A DNA stretch of 12,082 bases from JAZLIT01 sp045617525 (lineage in GTDB: Bacteria; Bacillota; Bacilli; Bacillales_A; Planococcaceae): positions 1 through 12,082 of the forward strand of contig JAZLIT010000228.1 of NCBI GenBank assembly GCA_045617525.1, read 5' to 3'. The position numbers and the translations under genes were made by a program. This document shows, piece by piece, positions 6,156-12,082 of this stretch. The stretch's first letter is position 1. The number at the start of each line of letters is the position of its first letter. The notes beneath the pieces are model-generated. The model was not told the origin of the DNA and searched no databases. It was given only the letters and a program-made list of their open reading frames with translations.

Positions 6156-6698
6156 ATGGTTTGTGAGCATTGTAAACAGCGACATGCAAACATAACCGTG
6201 ACGCAAGTTCAAAATGGTCAAAAGCTAGAGCGTCACTATTGCGAAGTTTGCGCGTCACAATTCCACCCTTTTCAATTTGATGTACAAGAAGAACCGGTTT
6301 CGTTGCAGCAATTCATTACTAATTGGTTTAGCGCACCGTTTAAAACGAATGTTCTTGAGGAGAAGCGGGTACAGGGAGAGCGGAAATCGTGCCCAAGTTG
6401 TCAAATGACTTATGCTGAATTTTTAAAACATGGGAAATTTGGCTGTGCGTTGTGCTATTCCACATTTCGGAAACAGCTACCACCGCTTTTTGGAAAGTTA
6501 CATGCAGGCACAAAGCATGTGACAAATCATGAGTCTAATTTACATACATTGCATATGTATGAGGAGAAAATCAGCCATTTACGTGTAGAGCTGAAGAGTG
6601 CAATTGAGGAAGAACGATTTGAAGATGCTGCCAATCTAAGAGATGAAATAAGACTTTTAGAAACGAAGATTCAATCTGGAGGTGTTGATACTCCATGA
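6156..6698 (+). CDS. mcsA: McsA, zinc-binding activator of McsB
   Basis: McsA binds and activates the arginine kinase McsB and takes part in CtsR control. The 180-residue product has four CXXC pairs, at Cys3/Cys6, Cys29/Cys32, Cys79/Cys82 and Cys97/Cys100, expected to form two zinc modules. A C-terminal UVR-type helical hairpin lies at about 140-170 (LKSAIEEERFEDAANLRDEI), the same kind of motif present in the ClpC middle domain. ATG at 6156 is chosen because AAAGAGGTG (6141-6149) lies 6 bases ahead; the in-frame GTG at 6147 is inside that site. It overlaps mcsB by 4 bases (ATGA), indicating translational coupling. No cysteine is missing. Confidence 0.95.
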   Translation: MVCEHCKQRHANITVTQVQNGQKLERHYCEVCASQFHPFQFDVQEEPVSLQQFITNWFSAPFKTNVLEEKRVQGERKSCPSCQMTYAEFLKHGKFGCALCYSTFRKQLPPLFGKLHAGTKHVTNHESNLHTLHMYEEKISHLRVELKSAIEEERFEDAANLRDEIRLLETKIQSGGVDTP

Positions 6699-7804
6699 AT
6701 ATAGAACATTTTTTAACAATTAAAGAAACGAGTTGGATGGATGCGAATAGCAATGAATCTGATATTGTCTTAAGCACGCGCATTCGTTTGGCCCGTAATT
6801 TGCAAAATTTCCGCTTTCCTATGCTGTTTACAGAGGATGAGGCAGAGCAAATTGAAAATAAAGTATTATACACGCTAATGTCTACGAGTGGTTATAAAAA
6901 TCATTTTTCCTATTTTAAAATTCAAGAGTTGCCGGAATTACAACGCCAAGTATTAATTGAAAAGCATTTAATAAGTCCATACTTAGCGAAAATGGAAAAG
7001 ACAGGTGCTGTTTTTTTGGCGCAAGATGAATCGTTAAGTGTGATGGTAAATGAAGAGGATCATATTCGAATTCAAAGTTTACATCCAGGACTTCATATAG
7101 CAGAAGCATATGATGCAGCACGTTCATTAAGTGAATATTTAGCGCAACATTTAATGTATGCCTACGATGATCAATTTGGCTATTTAACATCTTGCCCGAC
7201 GAATGTAGGAACAGGCTTAAGGGCTTCTGTCATGTTACATTTACCAGCCTTGACGATGCTGAAAAAAATGAATAATTTAATTCATACATTGACGAGATTA
7301 GGAATGACAGTTAGGGGTATATATGGTGAAGGTAGTGAAAATTTAGGGAATATTTATCAGATTTCCAATCAAGTAACGTTAGGTAAATCTGAAATAGATA
7401 TTTTGGATGAGTTACATGATTTGGTCGAGCGAATTATTCAAAAGGAACGTCTCGCAAGGAAGCAATTAATGGAACGAGCGCCGCTTTTATTAGAAGATAA
7501 ATTGTATCGATCACTCGGAACATTAAAATATGCTCGGATTTTATCGAGCGAAGAGGCTGCAACCTGTTTATCGAATATCCGCTTTGGTGTTGATATAGGG
7601 CTGATTAAAGACATTTCCCGAAGTCGCCTAAATGAGTGCATGCTCCTCGTACAACCAGGGTTTATACAACAGTATTCAGGGATGACACTTCAGTCAAATG
7701 AGCGCGATGTGTATCGAGCGAAAATATTACAACAGCAGTTGCTATTAAAAGAAGAAGATTTAAAAAATAGGATAGATAAAGGAGAGGAACCACATGATGT
7801 TTAA
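6695..7804 (+). CDS. mcsB: McsB, protein arginine kinase
   Basis: McsB transfers phosphate from ATP to arginine side chains; phosphoarginine marks proteins for ClpCP and inactivates CtsR. The 369-residue protein has the phosphagen-kinase-like catalytic domain (about 20-255): the phosphate-binding STRIRLARN at 27-35, the acidic catalytic loop VNEEDH at 118-123 (Glu120/Glu121), TSCPTNVGTGLRAS at 165-178 with Cys167, and RGIYGEGSENLGNIYQISNQ at 207-226. The C-terminal domain (about 260-369) carries NERD at 335-338 (Arg337, Asp338), the phosphoarginine-binding site that makes the enzyme allosteric; these numbers match the Geobacillus protein. Its ribosome binding site TGGAGGTG (6677-6684) lies inside mcsA. 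The clpC start overlaps its last 11 bases. Intact by all visible criteria. Confidence 0.97.
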   Translation: MNIEHFLTIKETSWMDANSNESDIVLSTRIRLARNLQNFRFPMLFTEDEAEQIENKVLYTLMSTSGYKNHFSYFKIQELPELQRQVLIEKHLISPYLAKMEKTGAVFLAQDESLSVMVNEEDHIRIQSLHPGLHIAEAYDAARSLSEYLAQHLMYAYDDQFGYLTSCPTNVGTGLRASVMLHLPALTMLKKMNNLIHTLTRLGMTVRGIYGEGSENLGNIYQISNQVTLGKSEIDILDELHDLVERIIQKERLARKQLMERAPLLLEDKLYRSLGTLKYARILSSEEAATCLSNIRFGVDIGLIKDISRSRLNECMLLVQPGFIQQYSGMTLQSNERDVYRAKILQQQLLLKEEDLKNRIDKGEEPHDV

Positions 7805-10253
7805 TCGATTTACGCCAAGAGCACAAAAGGTACTACAATTAGCCCAAGAAGAGGCAATACGTTGGAAGCATGAATCAATCGGAACAGAACATATTTTACT
7901 TGGTTTGATTCGTGAAGGTGGCGGAATCGCAGCGAAAGCATTAGAGGCAATTAATATTACACCGCAAGTGATTGAGTCTGGTATTGAAGAGCTAGTTGGT
8001 AAGGGTATGGAGGAAGTTGGACCGATTGTACATTATACTCCACGTGCAAAAAAGGTTATTGAGCTTTCTGTCGATGAATCACGTAAATTAGGTCACACAT
8101 ATATTGGAACAGAGCATTTATTATTAGCGTTAATTCGTGAAGGTGAAGGTGTGGCAGCACGTGTGTTAGCAAATACAGGTGTAAGCATTAATAAAGCACG
8201 CCAACAAGTATTATTACTGCTAGGCAATAATGATGCAAATCCTAGTGGTGCAAGCATTAGTCCGCAAGTAAATACACCAACATTAGATAGCCTAGCACGT
8301 GATTTAACAGCCGTAGCACGTGAAGGCACATTAGACCCAGTTATTGGACGTTCAAAAGAAATTACACGTGTCGTTGAGGTACTTTCTCGTCGTACGAAAA
8401 ACAATCCTGTATTAATCGGTGAGCCTGGTGTAGGTAAGACAGCAATTGCTGAAGGGTTAGCGCAGCAAATTATTAACAATGAAGTACCAGAAACATTACG
8501 TGATAAGCGTGTAATGACGCTAGATATGGGTACAGTTGTGGCAGGCACAAAATACCGTGGTGAATTTGAGGATCGTTTGAAAAAGGTAATGGATGAAATT
8601 CGACAAGCAGGAAATATCATCTTGTTCATTGACGAGTTGCATACATTAATTGGTGCTGGTGGTGCAGAAGGTGCAATCGATGCATCAAATATTTTAAAAC
8701 CATCTCTTGCACGCGGTGAATTACAATGTATCGGTGCAACTACACTCGATGAGTACCGTAAATATATTGAAAAGGATGCAGCGTTAGAGCGTCGTTTCCA
8801 ACCAATTCAAGTTGATGAGCCATCAGTAGATGAAACAATTCAAATTATCTATGGTTTACGTGATCGCTATGAAGCACATCACCGTGTGAAAATTACGGAT
8901 GAAGCTGTTGAGGCAGCTGCGAAACTTTCAGACCGCTATATTTCGGATCGTTTCCTACCTGATAAAGCCATTGATTTAATTGATGAAGCAGGTTCGAAAG
9001 TACGTTTACGTTCATATACAATGCCTCCAAATTTAAAAGAGCTTGAAGAAAAATTAGAATCGTTACGCAATGAAAAAAATGCAGCAGTACAAAGTCAAGA
9101 ATTTGAAAAAGCGGCTTCCCTACGTGATGGCGAACAAAAACTAAAAGAAGAACTAGAGCAAACGAAGAAAGAATGGAAAGATAATCAAGGTAAATCTGAA
9201 TCTGAAGTAACGGTAGATGACATTGCAGCAGTAGTGGCAATGTGGACGGGAATTCCAGTGTCGAAAATCGCGCAGGAAGAGTCAGCAAAACTGTTGAATT
9301 TAGAAGAAGCGTTGCATAAACGTGTCGTGGGTCAAAGTGAAGCAGTTGAAGCTATTTCACGTGCGATTCGTCGAGCACGTGCTGGCCTTAAAGATCCAAA
9401 ACGCCCAATTGGCTCATTCATTTTCCTTGGTCCAACAGGGGTAGGTAAAACAGAACTAGCGAGAGCATTAGCTGAAGTAATGTTCGGCGATGAAAATGCG
9501 ATGATTCGTGTAGATATGTCCGAGTATATGGAGAAACATTCTACGTCTCGTTTAGTGGGTTCACCTCCAGGCTATGTAGGATTTGATGATGGCGGTCAAT
9601 TAACAGAAAAAGTTCGTCGTAAGCCTTATTCAGTTGTGCTATTTGATGAAATTGAAAAAGCACATCCAGATGTCTTTAATATCTTTTTACAAGTGTTAGA
9701 GGACGGTCGTTTAACGGATTCAAAGGGACGTACCGTTGATTTCCGTAATACGGTTGTTATAATGACATCTAATGTTGGTGCGGAAGCCTTGAAATTTCAA
9801 AAGAATTTAGGGTTCAATATCGGTGATGCAGCATCTAAGCACAAGGATATGAAAGCGACGATGTTAGAAGAGCTTAAAAAGGCTTTCCGTCCAGAATTTC
9901 TTAACCGTATCGATGAGATGATTGTTTTCCATTCATTGGAGAAGGAACATTTAAAAGAAATTGTTTCGTTCATGTCAAATGGGTTAACGAAGCGCTTAAA
10001 AGAGCAAAATATCGAATTAGAATTAACGCCTGCTGCACTTGAAAAAATTGTAGAGGAAGGCTACGATCCACAATACGGTGCACGTCCGTTACGTCGTGCT
10101 TTGCAAAAACATGTGGAAGATCGCCTTTCAGAAGAATTATTACGAGGCAATGTATTAACAGGTCAAGTAGTTGTATTTGATTATGTTGATGGAGATTTCC
10201 TTGTTCGTCAAAAAGAGGAAACGAAGGACATAGAAGTTTCAGTAGTTGAGTAA
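7794..10253 (+). CDS. clpC: ClpC, AAA+ unfoldase of the ClpCP protease
   Basis: ClpC unfolds substrates and feeds them to ClpP. The 819-residue product has the expected order: N-domain of two repeats (about 1-145) that bind McsB and other adaptors; AAA+ module 1 with Walker A GEPGVGKT at 209-216, Walker B ILFIDE at 276-281 and arginines 333/334; a middle coiled-coil domain (about 411-470) with a UVR-like hairpin (QSQEFEKAASLRD, 433-445); AAA+ module 2 with Walker A GPTGVGKT at 546-553, Walker B VVLFDE at 614-619 and Arg705; and the ClpP-docking LGF at 672-674. Start ATG at 7794 has AAAGGAGAGG (7778-7787) upstream; the adjacent ATG at 7797 is possible. The start lies inside the end of mcsB, consistent with coupled translation. 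An adaptor (McsB or MecA) is expected for activation. A terminator follows at once. Confidence 0.98.
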   Translation: MMFNRFTPRAQKVLQLAQEEAIRWKHESIGTEHILLGLIREGGGIAAKALEAINITPQVIESGIEELVGKGMEEVGPIVHYTPRAKKVIELSVDESRKLGHTYIGTEHLLLALIREGEGVAARVLANTGVSINKARQQVLLLLGNNDANPSGASISPQVNTPTLDSLARDLTAVAREGTLDPVIGRSKEITRVVEVLSRRTKNNPVLIGEPGVGKTAIAEGLAQQIINNEVPETLRDKRVMTLDMGTVVAGTKYRGEFEDRLKKVMDEIRQAGNIILFIDELHTLIGAGGAEGAIDASNILKPSLARGELQCIGATTLDEYRKYIEKDAALERRFQPIQVDEPSVDETIQIIYGLRDRYEAHHRVKITDEAVEAAAKLSDRYISDRFLPDKAIDLIDEAGSKVRLRSYTMPPNLKELEEKLESLRNEKNAAVQSQEFEKAASLRDGEQKLKEELEQTKKEWKDNQGKSESEVTVDDIAAVVAMWTGIPVSKIAQEESAKLLNLEEALHKRVVGQSEAVEAISRAIRRARAGLKDPKRPIGSFIFLGPTGVGKTELARALAEVMFGDENAMIRVDMSEYMEKHSTSRLVGSPPGYVGFDDGGQLTEKVRRKPYSVVLFDEIEKAHPDVFNIFLQVLEDGRLTDSKGRTVDFRNTVVIMTSNVGAEALKFQKNLGFNIGDAASKHKDMKATMLEELKKAFRPEFLNRIDEMIVFHSLEKEHLKEIVSFMSNGLTKRLKEQNIELELTPAALEKIVEEGYDPQYGARPLRRALQKHVEDRLSEELLRGNVLTGQVVVFDYVDGDFLVRQKEETKDIEVSVVE

Positions 10254-10270
10254 TTGATGCTTCAAAACTT

Positions 10271-10313
10271 AAAAGTAGCTGTTCATTTTAATTAAATGAA
10301 TAGCTACTTTTTC
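10271..10313 (+). terminator. Intrinsic terminator after clpC
   Basis: AAAAGTAGCTGTTCATTT (10271-10288) pairs with AAATGAATAGCTACTTTTT (10294-10312), with one G/T mismatch step and a short TAATT loop, ending in a T run. It closes the ctsR-clpC operon and separates it from radA. Confidence 0.85.
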
Positions 10314-10356
10314 ATTTGGGTAGAGATTGTTTACTCCTCATTCATCCCTATTAAAA

Positions 10357-10386
10357 TTAGTAAACAGAGTGAAAGTTTAGTACAAT
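10357..10386 (+). promoter_or_regulatory. Probable radA promoter
   Basis: TACAAT (10381-10386, 5 of 6) lies 35 bases before the radA start, with a weak -35 (TTAGTA at 10357-10362, 18-bp spacer). The terminator upstream makes a separate promoter here likely. No CtsR heptads are present, so radA would not be directly CtsR-controlled from this promoter. Confidence 0.5.
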
Positions 10387-10421
10387 AAAATGAGAACAAG
10401 CATTTGGACGGAGTGAAACAA

Positions 10422-11798
10422 ATGGCAAAAAAGAAATCAAAATTTATGTGTAGTGACTGTGGGTATGAGTCTCCGAAATGGATGGGAAGATGTCCAGGTT
10501 GCGGCGCATGGAACACGATGAACGAAGAAGTTGAGATTGTTTCGAAAGGTCCTCGCGGTGCATTCCAACATTCCTCTTCAACTACTCAAAAAGCGACCCC
10601 TCTAATTCATATTGAAACGATGGAAGAAGCACGTGTACTAACAGGTATGAATGAACTGAATCGTGTATTAGGTGGAGGAATCGTGACGGGTTCTCTTATT
10701 TTAGTGGGTGGAGATCCGGGAATCGGGAAATCTACGCTTTTACTGCAAGTTTCTGCAATGCTATCGAATAGCGGGCAACGTGTACTTTACATTTCAGGTG
10801 AGGAATCTGTACGCCAAACGAAGCTACGTGCGGAACGATTGGGCGTAAAATCAGAAGAGCTTTATGTTTACTCAGAAACAAATTTGGAGTTATTACATCA
10901 AACGATTGAGGAAGTTCAGCCGAAGTTTGTGGTTGTCGATTCAATTCAAACAGTGCATCATCCTGAGGTTACAAGTGCACCAGGTAGTGTATCGCAAGTA
11001 CGTGAATGTACTGCAGAGCTAATGCGTATTGCGAAGACGAAAAATATTGCGATTTTCCTTGTCGGCCATGTGACGAAGGAAGGGCAAATCGCTGGACCTC
11101 GTATTTTAGAGCATATGGTTGATACTGTGCTTTATTTTGAAGGAGAGCGCCATCATAATCACCGTATTTTGCGTAGTCAGAAAAACCGATTTGGTTCCAC
11201 AAATGAAATTGCGATTTTTGAAATGCTACATGGTGGCTTAAAGGAAGTATTAAATCCTTCTGAAATGTTCTTACAAGAGCGTTCGCAAGGTGCACCGGGC
11301 TCGACCATTGTGGCATCAATGGAAGGAACGCGTCCAATTTTAGTGGAAATTCAATCGCTTGTGACGCCAACGAGCTTTAATTATCCTAAACGTATGGCGA
11401 CAGGTGTTGATCAAAATAGAGTGCAGCTTCTAATGGCTGTTTTAGAGAAGCGTATGGGTATGATGTTACAGGCACAAGATGCATATATTAAAGTAGCTGG
11501 TGGGGTAAAGCTGGACGAGCCTGCAATCGATTTAGCGGTGCTCACTTCAATTGTTTCGAGCTTCAAGGATCAAACTGTGCGCCCAACGGATTGTTTTATC
11601 GGTGAGGTTGGCTTAACGGGTGAAGTACGTCGTGTGTCACGCATCGAACAACGTGTTCAGGAAGCGGCAAAGTTAGGCTTTAAACGCGCATATATTCCAA
11701 GTTCGAATTTAGGTGGCTGGGAGTATCCAGCCGGTATTTCGGTAATTGGCGTTGAAACAATTGCAGACTGTTTACGCAGTTGCTTTAACGATTTATAA
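10422..11798 (+). CDS. radA: RadA (Sms), DNA recombination and repair ATPase
   Basis: RadA is a RecA-like hexameric ATPase that helps process recombination intermediates and drives branch migration. The ATG at 10422 has CGGAGTG (10409-10415) 6 bases upstream and gives 458 residues, the usual length in Bacilli; the in-frame TTG at 10404 precedes that site. A zinc finger is formed by Cys10, Cys13, Cys24 and Cys27. Walker A GGDPGIGKST is at 96-105, Walker B FVVVDS at 169-174, and the RadA-specific KNRFG motif at 254-258. The C-terminal Lon-protease-like domain, catalytically dead in this family, spans about 275-458 and includes GEVGLTGEVRRV. In Bacillus subtilis radA sits just after clpC and before disA; here it is separated from clpC by a terminator and is not followed by disA within this window. 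Confidence 0.97.
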   Translation: MAKKKSKFMCSDCGYESPKWMGRCPGCGAWNTMNEEVEIVSKGPRGAFQHSSSTTQKATPLIHIETMEEARVLTGMNELNRVLGGGIVTGSLILVGGDPGIGKSTLLLQVSAMLSNSGQRVLYISGEESVRQTKLRAERLGVKSEELYVYSETNLELLHQTIEEVQPKFVVVDSIQTVHHPEVTSAPGSVSQVRECTAELMRIAKTKNIAIFLVGHVTKEGQIAGPRILEHMVDTVLYFEGERHHNHRILRSQKNRFGSTNEIAIFEMLHGGLKEVLNPSEMFLQERSQGAPGSTIVASMEGTRPILVEIQSLVTPTSFNYPKRMATGVDQNRVQLLMAVLEKRMGMMLQAQDAYIKVAGGVKLDEPAIDLAVLTSIVSSFKDQTVRPTDCFIGEVGLTGEVRRVSRIEQRVQEAAKLGFKRAYIPSSNLGGWEYPAGISVIGVETIADCLRSCFNDL

Positions 11799-11843
11799 AA
11801 AAACGCGATCACGTTCCTTAGAAGGAAAATGATCGCGTTTTTA
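11799..11843 (+). terminator. Intrinsic terminator after radA
   Basis: AAAACGCGATCA (11799-11810) pairs with TGATCGCGTTTT (11830-11841), capped by the inner palindrome TTCCTTAGAAGGAA, and followed by a T-rich stretch. It starts immediately after the radA stop codon. Confidence 0.9.
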
Positions 11844-11859
11844 TTTTGCACTTCAATTT

Positions 11860-12082
11860 TTGGATCTATACTATTTGTTGGGGTATCCACGATTAAAAGA
11901 TGTCATCATCCATGAGATTAAAGAATACGTGGATCGCGTTGCGATACACGTTTCTTTAGCTAAAAAAGAACAGGTTTGTCCCTCTTGTGGCGTTAAAACA
12001 ATTAAAGTTCACGATTATCGTATACAAAAGGTCAAGCATTTAAAGTGGTTTGAACGTTTAACAATCCTAAGCGTCGTCTCTA
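11860..12082 (+). CDS. ISL3-like transposase, N-terminal part, cut by window end
   Basis: The frame from TTG at 11860 to the window edge encodes about 74 residues resembling the N-terminus of ISL3-family transposases: a short leader (LLGYPRLKDVIIHE), a beta-rich stretch (VDRVAIHVSL), a zinc-type VCPSCG motif, then the characteristic HDYRIQKVKHLKW. In that family a second Cys pair and an HTH follow, then a DDE catalytic domain; none is in the window. There is no ATG or GTG start and no clear ribosome binding site; TTG at 11860, 11875 or 11878 are the only options after the TGA at 11830-11832. The family's basic KRR segment appears in another frame at 12069-12082, so the gene may be frameshifted or decayed. 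No terminal inverted repeat is recognisable between the radA terminator and the gene. Confidence 0.7.
   Translation, partial: MDLYYLLGYPRLKDVIIHEIKEYVDRVAIHVSLAKKEQVCPSCGVKTIKVHDYRIQKVKHLKWFERLTILSVVS

Noticed and set aside
8093..8629. Long minus-strand open frame inside clpC (178 codons)
   Set aside because: It is a shadow of the conserved clpC coding strand, with no ribosome binding site and no recognisable domain.
1..12082. CRISPR arrays, tRNA genes, defence systems or prophage genes
   Set aside because: No regularly spaced repeats, tRNA cloverleaf with TTCGANNC arm, or hallmark proteins were seen; the window is mainly conserved housekeeping DNA.

Overview
The window looks like chromosomal DNA of an AT-rich, low-GC Gram-positive bacterium of the Bacillaceae/Planococcaceae group (Lysinibacillus- or Solibacillus-like; the genus is inference). 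The reasons are the gene order ctsR-mcsA-mcsB-clpC-radA, a tandem-heptad CtsR operator, strong GGAGG-type ribosome binding sites, frequent TTG/GTG starts, and intrinsic terminators between units.

Layout. Bases 1-225 contain no credible gene but fold into a compact multi-helix RNA-like structure that I cannot assign to a family. A rightward group follows: a DUF4003-type protein of unknown function, an NAD(P)-dependent aldehyde dehydrogenase and a hotdog-fold acyl-CoA thioesterase. It ends at a bidirectional terminator (about 3323-3363) shared with a leftward gene for a soluble globin-coupled chemoreceptor (HemAT type). Next come two short rightward membrane-protein genes, one unrecognised (74 aa) and one DUF4870, closed by a terminator at 5535-5579.

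The core is the class III heat-shock operon (5607-10312). A sigma-A-like promoter is overlapped by a consensus CtsR operator, followed by ctsR, mcsA, mcsB and clpC, tightly spaced or overlapping, with a terminator after clpC. By family knowledge, CtsR represses the operon, the arginine kinase McsB with its activator McsA inactivates CtsR and tags damaged proteins with phosphoarginine, and ClpC with ClpP (not in this window) degrades them. radA (DNA recombination and branch migration) has its own likely promoter and its own terminator.

The last 240 bases carry the 5' part of an ISL3-like transposase gene, at the place where disA usually follows radA in Bacilli. It runs off the window and may be frameshifted. 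The most notable features without a settled explanation are the RNA-like structure at the left edge, the transposase-like insertion at the right edge, and a hydrophobic in-frame stretch immediately after the stop of the 74-aa membrane protein. The central operon looks intact and conventional. No tRNA, rRNA or CRISPR array was seen.
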